NCBI GenBank assembly: GCA_035295745.1
Contig: DATGIL010000090.1
Location: 124,001-188,000 of the forward strand
From: JAIQFL01 sp035295745
Lineage (GTDB): Bacteria; Acidobacteriota; Terriglobia; Bryobacterales; Bryobacteraceae
Length of the DNA stretch: 64,000 nucleotides
Direction of reading: 5' to 3'
Shown in pieces: positions 33,815 through 43,863 of the stretch. The stretch's first letter is position 1; each line of letters begins with the position of its first letter. Both the position numbers and the translations under genes were made by a program. Below the pieces are notes generated by a model, which searched no databases, was not told the DNA's origin, and saw nothing but the letters and a program-made list of their open reading frames with translations.

Positions 33815-36519
33815 TCCGGCTCTTCAACTGGTTCCGCCGCAGGTCCCTGGAACGCGGCATAGACCGCGAGCTCCAATATCACTTCGATCGCCGCGTCGCT
33901 GACCTCTCGGCGTCTGGCATTCCCGAAGCGGAAGCCCGCCGCCGCGTCGCCGTCGAGCTTGGCCTGGCGCGAGTGCGTGAGGAAATCCGAGATGTCTGGC
34001 TCACGCGCTGGTTCCGTGATTTCCTCTATGATCTCCGCTTCTCCGCCCGATCGTTCCTCCGCAGTCCTGGTTTCACCGCGGCGACGCTGCTATCGCTTGC
34101 CCTCGGCATCGGCGCTACCACCGCTATCTACTCTCTGGTCGATCAGGTTATTCTGCACGCTCTCCCCGTGCGGGATCCCGAGCGCCTGGTTCTCGTGGAC
34201 TGGAACGGCGACGACCTCATCACCTACGCCACCGGCTCCATTAATCTGATGCCTTACCCCCTCTGCCGCGGCCTCCAGCAGCAGACTCAGTTGCTTGACG
34301 GCGTTCTCTGCCGTGCCGAAATCGAGGTCAACCTCACAGCCGGCGGCGATCCCAGGCACGTCGCCGCCGAGATCGTCTCCGGCAGCTACTTCTCCGTACT
34401 CGGCGTTGGCACCGCGCTCGGCCGCGTCATCGAACCGGAAGACGATGCCGCGCCCGCCGCAGGTCCGGTCGTGGTGCTCTCGTATGACTTCTGGCAGGCC
34501 CAATTCGGCGGCGCCGCCGATATCGTCGGCCGCAAGGTCCTGATCGGCAATCACCCCATGACCGTGGTCGGCGTTGCTGCCGCCGGGTTCCGAGGCGTCG
34601 ACGTCGGCGCCGTGCCTGCCTTGTGGATGCCCACATCCATGTACGCCGACGCGAACCTCGACACCGGTGATGAGGATCTCCTCACCGGCCACACCCGCTG
34701 GCTGCAGATCCTCGCCCGCCTCCGACCCGGTGTTTCCGCCGCGCAAGCGCAGGCCGGTTTGCAGCCGTGGTTCAAGGCGTGGCTCGAGGACAGCACCCGG
34801 CGCGCCGGTTTCCCGAGGATTTCGGCCGACCACCGGCGCGAGTACCTGGCAACGACTCTCGAACTCACCCTCGCGCCCCAGGGCCATTCTCCGCTGCGGC
34901 GCAGCCTCTTCCAGCCGCTCTGGCTATTGTTCGCCGCCACTGGAGTGCTGCTCGGCCTCGCTTGCCTGAACGTTGCCGGACTCTTCCTCGCCCGCGGTTC
35001 TGCACGGGGCCGTGAGATCGGCACTCGCCTCGCTCTCGGCGCTTCCCGAGGCCGCATCGGGCGCCAACTCCTCGCCGATAGCCTGCTCCTTGCGTTGGCA
35101 GGTGGTGTCCTTGGCGCGGCGGTAGCACCGCTTGCGATTCGCGGGCTCATTGCGTTCCTGCCACAGGACCTTGCCGCCAATGCCCTCAGCGGTGCCCTCA
35201 GCTTTCGCCTGCTCACCTTCGCATTCTTCGCGAGTCTAGCCGCCGGGCTCTTGAGCGGTCTTGCTCCCGCGCTCCGCACCGGCGGCGACAGCCTCGTCAG
35301 ATCAACCCGCGAGCGCGCAGGAACTGGCTTCGGCGGTGTCCGCCTGCGCAAGTGCATCGTTACTCTACAGGTGGCCTTCGCGCTGATCCTCCTCATCGGC
35401 GCCGTCCTCTTCCTGCGCACGCTCACCAGCCTGCTGGCCAAAGGACCTGGCTTCGATACGTCCGGCCTCCTCTTCTTTGCCATCGCTCCCCTGGAGAACG
35501 GCTATTCCAACGTCGACGCCTCGCGCCTGGTCCGCCGCCTCGACGAACAGGTCCGCGCCTTGCCCTTGGCCAGTTCCTCCGCCGCTGCCCGATTCGCCTT
35601 CCTCACCGGCGGCGCCTGGAGCAACAAAGTGACTATGCAGACCGATCACCGCACGGTTAGCGATGGCATCATCAACTTCAACGCCGTGAGTCCCGGTTTC
35701 TTCTCGACCCTCGGTGTTCGCGTCCTCGCCGGCCGCGATTTCGACCAGAGCGACTCCCATCCGCCCGGCGAGATTGGTCCCCGTTCTGCTATCGTGAACC
35801 AGGCCTTCGTCAAGCGCTATCTGGCGGGTCGAGATCCCCTCGGCGTCCTCATCGCCCGGGGCGGTAGCTCGGACGTCAAGCCCAATTGCCGTATCGTCGG
35901 CGTCGTCTCCGACATGAGTTATCGCGGTCTCCGGGATAACTCCGAACAGGTCTTCTTCCCGCTCTTCGAACACGACGACACCGGCGCGACCTTCTATATC
36001 AGGGTTCGCGGCGCTCCTGAGCAGGCGATACCTTCCATCCGGCGCCTCGTCCGCCAGGACGACCCGCGTCTGCCGATCCTCTGGTTCCGCACTCTCGACG
36101 ATCAGGTCAACCGCTCGCTCTACACCGAGCGCATGCTGGCCGCCCTCTCCGGCAGCTTCGGCGCCCTGGCGCTGCTGCTCTCATTGATCGGCCTCTACGG
36201 AGTAATGTCTTTCGTAGTCACCCGCCGCACGCGCGAAATCGGTATCCGCCTCGCGCTCGGCGCTACTCGAGTCTCGGCCCTTCGCCTCGTGCTGCGCGAT
36301 GCCGTCACCATGATCGCCGCCGGCGTGGCGCTCGCGCTGCCGTGCATAGCCGCTCTCGGCAAACTCATTCAATCGCAGTTGTTCGGCGTCACCGCAACCG
36401 ATCCCGCTACTCTCGCCGGCGCCGCAGTCGTCCTCGCCGCCGGCGCGCTCGCGGCCGCATTCATCCCGGCCTGGCGGGTCTCGAATGTGAGCCCCACGGA
36501 CGCCCTCCGGCTGGAATAG
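33811..36519 (+). CDS. ADOP-type (MacB/FtsX-like) ABC transporter permease
   Basis: 902 residues from the ATG overlapping padR. A soluble prefix (about 1-80: ERGIDRELQYHFDRRVADLS) is followed by a first helix (GFTAATLLSLALGIGATTAI), MacB core, FtsX domain with ARGSARGREIGTRLALGASR, second core, and second FtsX domain with TRRTREIGIRLALGATRVSA, ending VSNVSPTDALRLE. There is no ATPase domain. Unlike the 27432 gene, its codons lean strongly to C-ending forms. Together with PadR it forms a self-contained regulated module. Confidence 0.9.
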   Translation: MIRLFNWFRRRSLERGIDRELQYHFDRRVADLSASGIPEAEARRRVAVELGLARVREEIRDVWLTRWFRDFLYDLRFSARSFLRSPGFTAATLLSLALGIGATTAIYSLVDQVILHALPVRDPERLVLVDWNGDDLITYATGSINLMPYPLCRGLQQQTQLLDGVLCRAEIEVNLTAGGDPRHVAAEIVSGSYFSVLGVGTALGRVIEPEDDAAPAAGPVVVLSYDFWQAQFGGAADIVGRKVLIGNHPMTVVGVAAAGFRGVDVGAVPALWMPTSMYADANLDTGDEDLLTGHTRWLQILARLRPGVSAAQAQAGLQPWFKAWLEDSTRRAGFPRISADHRREYLATTLELTLAPQGHSPLRRSLFQPLWLLFAATGVLLGLACLNVAGLFLARGSARGREIGTRLALGASRGRIGRQLLADSLLLALAGGVLGAAVAPLAIRGLIAFLPQDLAANALSGALSFRLLTFAFFASLAAGLLSGLAPALRTGGDSLVRSTRERAGTGFGGVRLRKCIVTLQVAFALILLIGAVLFLRTLTSLLAKGPGFDTSGLLFFAIAPLENGYSNVDASRLVRRLDEQVRALPLASSSAAARFAFLTGGAWSNKVTMQTDHRTVSDGIINFNAVSPGFFSTLGVRVLAGRDFDQSDSHPPGEIGPRSAIVNQAFVKRYLAGRDPLGVLIARGGSSDVKPNCRIVGVVSDMSYRGLRDNSEQVFFPLFEHDDTGATFYIRVRGAPEQAIPSIRRLVRQDDPRLPILWFRTLDDQVNRSLYTERMLAALSGSFGALALLLSLIGLYGVMSFVVTRRTREIGIRLALGATRVSALRLVLRDAVTMIAAGVALALPCIAALGKLIQSQLFGVTATDPATLAGAAVVLAAGALAAAFIPAWRVSNVSPTDALRLE

Positions 36520-36851
36520 CGCCGATCGCCGCAAGCACCTCGAATCCGTCTTGATATCTGAGTCGCGTGTTTTGCATTGACCACTGCAGAAGGATCACCT
36601 CCCAGGCACGGACACCTGACGTTTTTTGGTGGGAGTAAGGCCGTTGGTTAGCCCGATCCGCTGTACTGATTACCTTGGTTCCGGAAGTCGTATGTGTACA
36701 ACATTGTAGTGGCGTCCGGATCGACCACCGGTAATGATCGGCAGCCACTATCAGCCCTGCTCGTACAAGCCGCATACCTCGTTCCACCTCCCCAATTTGA
36801 GCCCCATAGTCCCTTGCTACACTTACTGGACAGACCACTTCGAGGAAGCGT
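36520..36851. other. Intergenic region before the kinase gene
   Basis: No gene is recognised. A short palindrome TACAACATTGTA (36697-36708) resembles the PadR-site half (TACA/TGTA) upstream of the 30097 regulator, but it is 144 bases from the kinase start and may be chance. Confidence 0.4.
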
Positions 36852-39800
36852 ATGCAGTCCTGCCTACGATGCGGCTCCGATTTGGAAGACGCTCGCGACC
36901 GTCTCTGCGCGAAGTGCCAACTGGAAGACGGCATGGCCACCCGCGGCATGACCATGGCAACCATGGCCTTCGAGTCCTCCACCTCATCCCCAAGCGCGCC
37001 CGAAGACGACAGCTTCGGGAATTATCGCGTTCAGCGCGTCCTCGGCGAAGGCGGCATGGGCACCGTGTATCTCGCCGAGCAGACCGCCCCCATCCATCGT
37101 CAGGTCGCGCTGAAGGTGGTCAAGCTGGGAATGGACACCAGCCACGTGCTGTCCCGCTTCGCCTATGAGCGGCAGGCCCTGGCGCTGATGGATCACCCCA
37201 ACATCGCCCGCGTTTACGATGCCAGCGCCACCCGGAAAGGCCGCCCCTTCTTCGTCATGGAGTACGTGGGCGGCATTCCCATCACTCAATATTGCGACCA
37301 GCATCGCATGCATACCGGCGATCGCCTCAAGCTGTTCCTGCCCATCTGCGAAGCCGTCCAGCACGCCCATCAGAAGGGCATCCTCCATCGCGACCTCAAG
37401 CCCTCCAACGTGCTCGTGGTCGAGGTCGACGGTGTCCCCATGGCCAAGGTGATCGACTTCGGCATTGCCAAGGCAATGGACCAGGGCGCTGGGGATGACA
37501 ACATGCTCACCCAGCTCGGCCAGTTCGTGGGAACTCCCGAATACATGAGCCCGGAACAGGCCGACCCCATGAACCACGTGGTGGATGTCACCGCCGACGT
37601 CTACTCGTTGGGGGTCATGCTTTACGAACTGCTGGTGGGCGCCGTGCCCTTCGACACTTCCTCCATGCGCAAGGGCGGTCTCGGGGAACTTTTGCGCATC
37701 ATCCGCGAAGACGAAGCCCCCGCACTGCAGGCCAAACTTACCGGAATGGGCCAGACAGCCACCGAGATCGCGCAACTGCGCGGAACCATGCTGGTGACCC
37801 TGCGCAAGGAACTGGCCGGCGATCTCAACTGGATCGTCATGAAGGCCGTGGAAAAGAACCGCCAGCGCCGCTATCCCACGGTGGCCGAGCTGGCCGCGGA
37901 TATTCGGCGGCACCTCGAAAATCGCCCCGTGCTCGCGAGCCCCCCAAGCCACTGGTATCGAGCCCGCAAGTTCGTGCGCCGCAACCGGCTGGCGGTCCTG
38001 GCCGCGACCGTGGCCGCTGCCGCCCTGCTGCTGGGTTTCGCGGCCGCCGTCTGGCAGGCCGGCATCGCCCGCCGTGAACGCGCCGTCGCCATTCAGCAGC
38101 GTTCCGTGGCCGAGGCGCGCGGGCGTGAGGCGGCTATCGAAAAGCAACGCGCCGAAGACCAGGCCGCTAACGCACGTCTCCAGGAGGAGGCTGCCCTGCG
38201 TCAGAGCGCCATCGCCAAATCGCGCCTCGAAGACGTGAGCGCCCTCGCCAACTCCATGCTGTTCGAGGTGGACGACCGCGTGCGCCAACTCCCCGGCGCC
38301 ATGCCTGCACGAGAGGTCCTCATGCAGCGCGGTCTCGAATACCTCAACCGCATGTCCGCCGAAACCCCCGACAGCGTCCGCCTGCAACAGCAACTGGGAG
38401 CGGCCTATCTCAAGATGGGGGAACTCCAGTGGGACCCCGACGGCTCCAATCTCCGCGACCTCAACGGCGCCCGGGTAAGCTACGCACACAGCGCCAGCCT
38501 GCTCGAAGCCCAGGTGCGCGACAACCCCGGCGATCGCGCCCTTCGCCACCGTCTTACCTTGGCCTATCTGCGCTACGCGCAACTCCTCGATTCCGACCGC
38601 GAACAGCGTGCCGGGTACGATCGGGCCTTTGAGTCGGCCCGCATGCTGGCCGCCGCCCATCCCTCCAACCTCGAGGCCAAGGACGATCTGGCCGAGGTAT
38701 ATCTTGCCCGCGAAGAGTTCGCCCGGGCTGTGGAGCTTCGCGAGCAGATCTTGGCAGCTGCCCCCACCGCTGACGCGCGCTGGAGGCTTTACTCTGCCCA
38801 AAGCAAGCTGGCGATTTCGCTCACGCAGAAGGATGGCGATCGGGCCATGGAGCTCCTCACCAGCGTGCTCTCCGGACTCGAGGCGCTTCACCAGCAGGAG
38901 CCCGCCAATGTGCGCTATCAGAGGGATCGCGGCGTCGCCCTGGGCTACATGGGAATCCAGCTCATGCTGCATGCTCGTTTCGCTGACGGGATCTCGCGGG
39001 CGCGCGAGGCCGTGGACATACAGTCCCAATTGTCGGCGGCCGATACTCACAACGCCGGCCTCCAACTAGAGTTGAGCCAGGCGCGCAGTCTTTTGGGGAC
39101 CGTCCTGGTGAACACCGGGCGCAACGCCGAAGGCATGGAGCAACTGCGCCAGGCCCTGGCGCCGCAGGAGGAACAGGTGTCGGCGCATCCCGAAAACCCG
39201 GATTTCGCGGTATCCGTCGCGCGCCTTCACATTCAGATGGGATCTTTAGCCGGCGCGCAGGGAGACCTCGCCACCACCCTCGCTCATTTCCGGACTGCCG
39301 CGTCGTTGTATCGAACCCTGGTGCGCGATCATCCCGGCAGGGCGCTTTATGCGCGCAGCCTGGCGGGTGAATTGGTGCAGGTGGGGAATGCTCAGTTGGC
39401 GGCAGGAGACCGGGCCGGCGCCATGGAAACTTTTCGCGAGGCCATTCAGGACGCCGAACGCCTCGGCGCCGCCGGGCAGCTCACCGATGAAGAATGGACC
39501 ATGCGCGCGGATGCGCATGCCGCCGCCGCCCGCGCCGCCGCGGCTATGAATCGCGCGGATGTGTCTATTGCCGAAGACCGGCTCGCCATCGCCGATTATC
39601 TGCGCGTCTCGCCAGGAAACGCCCGATCGAAAGATGCCCAGCACACGCTGTCGTTGACCTGGTCCCACCTCTCTAGCGCCTATCTGGCGCGGCGCGATTA
39701 TCGAGCCGCCATCGAGGCTTCCCTCAAGTCTCTCCCCTATGCGGAAGCCGAATATGCCGCCGCGCCCCGTGACTATTCCGCGGCCCAGTATCTGTGGAAC

Positions 39801-41168
39801 GCGCTTTTCTCCTTGCGGAATGCCTACAACAGTCTGGGCGATTCCGACCACGCCATCGAAACCGCCCGGCGCGGCGTGGACATCGCCGCGAAGTTGGCCG
39901 CCCTTCAGCCCGGCGATCTCAATCGCACAGCCCTCCTGGCTCTCTCGTACACCAACCTGGGGAGCGCCCTCCGCGCCGCGGGACGCCGCGAGGAAAGCCT
40001 GGCCGGCTACCGCCGTACCTCAGCAGTTTTGGATGCCAAGCCTATTGAGAACATCGACTCCGGGCCCGTCAAAAGAGAGTGGGCCGACCTGTATCTCTAC
40101 TCCATCCGCGGCCTGGTTCTCTGGGACGAACCTCAGGAGAGCCTGCCGTTGTGCCGCCGCGTGCTCCCGGTCCTTGAAGCGCTGCACCGGTCGGAACCCA
40201 ATAACGAGGCCTATCGTACCGAGTTGGTCGTCACTTATCGCGCCGCCGAATCCGCTTTCGTCAACAGCGGGTTGATCGAAGAGGGCCTGGAAACCGCTCG
40301 CAAGATTCTGCTGATCGAGGGCGCCAACCCGCGCAAGGATGCCACCTATTGGCTGAACCAGGGCCTGACCCAGGCGAAAATCGGCTCGCTCCAAGCGCGC
40401 CTCGGCAAGCCCGAGGCAGCCCACGCTTCCTGGCTGAGCGCGCTCGATTCCTTCGAGAAGAGCCGCGCGGAAGCCGCGAAATTCCGTTCGGAGCATGCCG
40501 ACGACCGTACCGCGCTCCAAAACCTGGCCGATGCCGAGCGCCGCATCGCTTTCCTCGACGAGTTGCTCGGCAACCGCGAAGAGGCCCTACGCCGGATGAA
40601 GGAGGCCATCGCCCACCAAGCCGCTCTAGCCGATTCCGACTCTGCCCGCGCCGATTGGGCGGCCCAGATCCGCAACTTTCGGGCGGAGGGTGTCCGCCTC
40701 CAGTGGCTGATCGCCGGCGAGCAGGGCGACTACCAGGCCCTCATGCCCCGGGGAGATGCCACTCCAGCGCACATCCGGCAGGAACTCGCCCGCGGGTGGC
40801 ACCAGTACACCATCCAACTGACCAACGTCCTCTATCCCATCGCCGCGTGTTTGGAAGCCGCCGATAAAGCGGTCGATCTGGGGCGCCAGGCCGCGGATTC
40901 CCAGCCGTCCTCGCAGGTTGACCTCGCCGAGGCTGTCGGGCGATTGGGATTGTATCGTTTGCTGACTGCCAACTCCGCCGAGGGACCCGCCAGGATCAAA
41001 GCTCTCGATGCCGCAGCCGAAGCGTACGCCGAAGAACGCCGCATTCTGGCCGCTCTCCAGAGCGCCGGCACCCTTCCCGAGGCCAATCGCACCACCCTGG
41101 TCGACGCCGCCAACTCCCTCGCCAGTGTTGCCGCGAAGATGGCTCAATTCACCGTGTCCAACCAATAA
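36852..41168 (+). CDS. Giant membrane Ser/Thr protein kinase with zinc ribbon and long TPR-like region
   Basis: 1438 residues. An N-terminal zinc ribbon has Cys4, Cys7, Cys19 and Cys22. The kinase domain spans about residues 57-360: GEGGMGTVY loop, VALKVVK lysine, HRDLKPSN catalytic loop (about 179), VIDFGIAKA (DFG, about 201) and GTPEYMSPEQ. All catalytic residues are present. One transmembrane helix at about 380-400 is followed by a coiled coil (about 405-460, AREAAIEKQRAEDQAANA) and nearly 1000 residues of helical TPR-like repeats, probably exported. The layout is typical of Acidobacteria/Planctomycetes Hanks-type receptor kinases. Substrates unknown; no cognate phosphatase adjacent. Confidence 0.92.
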   Translation: MQSCLRCGSDLEDARDRLCAKCQLEDGMATRGMTMATMAFESSTSSPSAPEDDSFGNYRVQRVLGEGGMGTVYLAEQTAPIHRQVALKVVKLGMDTSHVLSRFAYERQALALMDHPNIARVYDASATRKGRPFFVMEYVGGIPITQYCDQHRMHTGDRLKLFLPICEAVQHAHQKGILHRDLKPSNVLVVEVDGVPMAKVIDFGIAKAMDQGAGDDNMLTQLGQFVGTPEYMSPEQADPMNHVVDVTADVYSLGVMLYELLVGAVPFDTSSMRKGGLGELLRIIREDEAPALQAKLTGMGQTATEIAQLRGTMLVTLRKELAGDLNWIVMKAVEKNRQRRYPTVAELAADIRRHLENRPVLASPPSHWYRARKFVRRNRLAVLAATVAAAALLLGFAAAVWQAGIARRERAVAIQQRSVAEARGREAAIEKQRAEDQAANARLQEEAALRQSAIAKSRLEDVSALANSMLFEVDDRVRQLPGAMPAREVLMQRGLEYLNRMSAETPDSVRLQQQLGAAYLKMGELQWDPDGSNLRDLNGARVSYAHSASLLEAQVRDNPGDRALRHRLTLAYLRYAQLLDSDREQRAGYDRAFESARMLAAAHPSNLEAKDDLAEVYLAREEFARAVELREQILAAAPTADARWRLYSAQSKLAISLTQKDGDRAMELLTSVLSGLEALHQQEPANVRYQRDRGVALGYMGIQLMLHARFADGISRAREAVDIQSQLSAADTHNAGLQLELSQARSLLGTVLVNTGRNAEGMEQLRQALAPQEEQVSAHPENPDFAVSVARLHIQMGSLAGAQGDLATTLAHFRTAASLYRTLVRDHPGRALYARSLAGELVQVGNAQLAAGDRAGAMETFREAIQDAERLGAAGQLTDEEWTMRADAHAAAARAAAAMNRADVSIAEDRLAIADYLRVSPGNARSKDAQHTLSLTWSHLSSAYLARRDYRAAIEASLKSLPYAEAEYAAAPRDYSAAQYLWNALFSLRNAYNSLGDSDHAIETARRGVDIAAKLAALQPGDLNRTALLALSYTNLGSALRAAGRREESLAGYRRTSAVLDAKPIENIDSGPVKREWADLYLYSIRGLVLWDEPQESLPLCRRVLPVLEALHRSEPNNEAYRTELVVTYRAAESAFVNSGLIEEGLETARKILLIEGANPRKDATYWLNQGLTQAKIGSLQARLGKPEAAHASWLSALDSFEKSRAEAAKFRSEHADDRTALQNLADAERRIAFLDELLGNREEALRRMKEAIAHQAALADSDSARADWAAQIRNFRAEGVRLQWLIAGEQGDYQALMPRGDATPAHIRQELARGWHQYTIQLTNVLYPIAACLEAADKAVDLGRQAADSQPSSQVDLAEAVGRLGLYRLLTANSAEGPARIKALDAAAEAYAEERRILAALQSAGTLPEANRTTLVDAANSLASVAAKMAQFTVSNQ

Positions 41169-41540
41169 TTGCGGGGCGGACCTCTGGTCCGCGTGGATTC
41201 CCCAGGAGTCCTCCAAATTCCGCCCAAAATCCGTTTTCGCGCCCGAGGCTGTGTCAGCATGCACGATCGAACTCAAGAACGACGAGCGAATCGAGGGAAA
41301 ACTCAAGCAAGTCAAAGTCGATCGTTACCCTTCCTCTCAGGAAAGCGGCCGAGAGCGGCGAAATGCAATCCGCGGCTAGAGACCGGCAGTTTCGTCCACC
41401 GCGGAAGCCGGATTGCTCAAGGAACGAGCGGGCTTCGACGTAGACCTCGGAGGCGGCGTCAAATGCGTTGTTCGTCATCGACACACGTGCCCCTCGCCTA
41501 ACCGGAACGGGGCGCGCGGCCGGCGACCGAACGCGATGCG
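41169..41540. other. Intergenic region with hairpin after the kinase gene
   Basis: A perfect 7-bp stem GCGGACC/GGTCCGC with a 3-base loop (41177-41193) begins 9 bases after the kinase stop and may help termination, although no T-run follows. The rest holds no gene that could be recognised. Confidence 0.45.
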
Positions 41541-42254
41541 TCATCGTCCAAACGCCCACGCCACCATCAGCGGGAACTCTCCTCGCCACAGCGCCTCGCC
41601 GTGCGACGCGACCCGCTCCCTCATCACGACATCGGCACCTGAATCGCGCAACGCCACCGACCACCGGGTCGCGTTGTCTCGGAAAAAAGGCTCCAGCGTG
41701 CCGGCGACGAGGTACACGCGCGGAATCCAATTCGGCATTACGCCAGTCGGCTTGTAACCCCCGCCCGGCGAGCCGGAGAAGACCGCACCGTAGACGTCCG
41801 GATGCCGAAGCCCAAGGGCGAGCGCGAGCTCACCACCCGCCGAGACACCGAACACCGCGGTGCGTTCGGCGGGCAGGTCCACTCCGAACCGCGACCGCGC
41901 CCACCGGCCGACGTCCACGACGAAAAACCTCTCGTGTGCCGCGAACCGTTCCGCGTCAAAGACCGGTGAGTACTCCTGGAGCCGCGGCATCTCATCGGCC
42001 AGCCCGTGTACACCGACGATCATCGTGGACGGTACGTCCGCCGCTTCAAGGTACCCGCCCCACTGCGAGATCCTCTGACCGTCAGCGGCGAACACGACTG
42101 CCTCGGGGGGATCCGGCGGGACGTATACCGTGACCTGCCGCCCACCGTCGTACTCGAACGTCTCCGTGACGAGCTCTCCCGCGATCGGGTCAGCACGCGC
42201 CGGTTCCGGCGGTGCCTCGGGACCGCCCGCTCCGGCTGTTGTTTGGTCATTCAT
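41541..42254 (-). CDS. Alpha/beta-hydrolase esterase (esterase D/enterochelin-esterase-like)
   Basis: 237 residues from the ATG at 42254; the longer frame to 42362 is rejected because it runs into receptor-remnant sequence. No signal peptide. An N-terminal beta-rich part (TETFEYDGGRQVTVYVPPDP) leads to the hydrolase fold with nucleophile motif GVSAGGELALALG (about residue 135) and a C-terminal SHGEALW supplying the histidine. Substrate unknown. It is flanked by scrambled non-coding sequence and a dead receptor fragment, so it may have been acquired recently. Confidence 0.78.
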   Translation of the reverse strand: MNDQTTAGAGGPEAPPEPARADPIAGELVTETFEYDGGRQVTVYVPPDPPEAVVFAADGQRISQWGGYLEAADVPSTMIVGVHGLADEMPRLQEYSPVFDAERFAAHERFFVVDVGRWARSRFGVDLPAERTAVFGVSAGGELALALGLRHPDVYGAVFSGSPGGGYKPTGVMPNWIPRVYLVAGTLEPFFRDNATRWSVALRDSGADVVMRERVASHGEALWRGEFPLMVAWAFGR

Positions 42255-42297
42255 TGTCGAACTCCGATCTTCGAGAGCCGCCACGCGAATCGCTCGT

Positions 42298-42545
42298 ACC
42301 AGTCTAACGGGAGTGGTCACGGAGGCAAGCCGCAGCGTCGTCCCGAACGCCAAAGTAAGCATTCACGCCGCTGCCACCGGGATCGACTATAACGCCAACA
42401 CGAACACCGCGGGAGTTACACGTTCACGGGTCTCCCGCCCGGCCAAAACTCCGCCTCGATCGGAGCCGGAGGGTTCGAGACTCTGCAAGTGCGAGCCACT
42501 CTCGGAGTGGTGAGACGCGCACGCTCACCGCTTCTCTCCGCATAG
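42298..42545 (+). pseudogene. Remnant of an Oar-like TonB-dependent receptor N-terminus
   Basis: The frame from 42298 reads TSLTGVVTEASRSVVPNAKV then ATGIDYNANTNTAG, the carboxypeptidase-regulatory-like domain that opens Oar-type receptors. Just after it a base is missing: the homology resumes in the next frame as YTFTGLPPGQNSASIGAGGF and LQVRATLGVV, then stops at 42545. There is no start codon or barrel. The intact relative is at 48590. The rest of 42255-42714 shows no gene. Confidence 0.65.
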
Positions 42546-42714
42546 TCGTGGTCATCCACGACGTTGCAACTTGAGGTGCTTCGCTTTGCTTGTCTATAAA
42601 ACTGAGCGTAGCGGCCGTGGTAGGTCTTGGCGCGATCGAAGTTCGAGGTAATTGCCGCCGGTGAACCGCAAGAGCGCAGGACGCATCGCGGCCAAATTTT
42701 CCATGCATTCAGGC

Positions 42715-43863
42715 TCAGTCGCGAAACAGCAGCGGTGCATATTTCGAAAGGTACACCTGCCAGTTCGGCCAACTGTGTCCGCCGCCTGACTGGTTCCAGA
42801 CATGTTTCACGTTTTTCTTCGTGAGCAGGTCGTCCATGCCTTTGACGCCATTGTATCCGGGGTCGTCGGTGCCGCACCCGATCCAAAGCACCTTGAGTTT
42901 CTGATTCAGCATCGCCGGATCGGCCTTCTCCCATTCCGCTCGATTGCCGCCGCCGCTGAAGGCAGCGACGTAGGCAAACTGATCCAGATTGTGCAACCCG
43001 ATCGATAGCGATTGTGCGGCGCCCATCGACAGTCCGCCGATCGCCCGGTGATTGCGGTCCGTTAGCACGCGGTACTTGCTCTCCACCATCGGCTTTACGG
43101 CGGTGAGCAGTTCCTTCTCAATTGCAGCCGGATCGTTCGCAGGCGGGGGCGCAGCCGATGCTGGTTTGATTTCGCGCGGCACATGCCCGTACGGCATCAC
43201 GACGATCATCGGTTTGATCTTTCCGTCCGCGAGGAGGTTGTCCATGATGACGTTGGCGCGACCGGTCCACGTCCACGAGGCCTCGATCTGCCCGTTGCCG
43301 TGCAACAGATACAGCACCGGATACTTCGCCTTGCCCGACTCGTACCCTGGCGGCGTGTACACATACACCATGCGCTCCGACCCCAGATTCTGCGAATCGT
43401 AGAAGTTCACGTGCATGGTGCCGTGCGGCACCTTGCGTTCTTCGAAGACAGCCTTCTCCTCGCCCGGTACGATGAACAGACTGGTGGGCCCCCAGCGGCG
43501 CATCTCCAGATCCGGGTTCGACGGATCCGGCATCCGCAGTCCACCGTCGATCGCGTATCCGTAGGTGTAGAAACCCGGGGGCAGGGGACCCACCGTCAAA
43601 CTCCACACGCCCTTGTCGTCACGCACCAGCGGCATGGGCTTCTTGATCACCTCGAGGATTCCCGGAGATCCCATCAACACGACGTCGTTCGCTTTGGGGG
43701 CGAAGAGGCGGAAGGTCACGGTTCGATCGGCGTGCACTTCGGGCGAAACCGGCACGTTGTTCGTATCCTCGTAATACGGCGTCGGACCCCGCTGGCCGTA
43801 CACAAGTCCCGCAGCCAGCGCGGCGGCGAAGAGTAGTCTCAAGTGGCGTCTCCTTCGGTTCAT
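42715..43863 (-). CDS. Secreted CE1-type esterase with N-terminal CBM48/E-set-like domain
   Basis: 382 residues. A signal peptide (about 1-23) is followed by an immunoglobulin-like E-set domain (ADRTVTFRLFAPKANDVVLM, GFYTYGYAIDGG) and an esterase domain with YTPPGYESGKAKYPVLYLLHG, nucleophile motif GGLSMGAAQSL (about residue 275) and a histidine in GGGHSWPNW. The domain pair matches feruloyl/acetyl esterases of arabinoxylan breakdown (FAE/XynZ type). Last gene of the receptor-led operon, overlapping the previous gene by 4 bases. Removal of feruloyl or acetyl groups is inferred. Confidence 0.85.
   Translation of the reverse strand: MNRRRRHLRLLFAAALAAGLVYGQRGPTPYYEDTNNVPVSPEVHADRTVTFRLFAPKANDVVLMGSPGILEVIKKPMPLVRDDKGVWSLTVGPLPPGFYTYGYAIDGGLRMPDPSNPDLEMRRWGPTSLFIVPGEEKAVFEERKVPHGTMHVNFYDSQNLGSERMVYVYTPPGYESGKAKYPVLYLLHGNGQIEASWTWTGRANVIMDNLLADGKIKPMIVVMPYGHVPREIKPASAAPPPANDPAAIEKELLTAVKPMVESKYRVLTDRNHRAIGGLSMGAAQSLSIGLHNLDQFAYVAAFSGGGNRAEWEKADPAMLNQKLKVLWIGCGTDDPGYNGVKGMDDLLTKKNVKHVWNQSGGGHSWPNWQVYLSKYAPLLFRD

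Noticed and set aside
36984..39065. Long minus-strand open frame opposite the kinase gene
   Set aside because: Antisense shadow of a clear kinase with all catalytic motifs; its composition is that of reverse-translated helical repeats.
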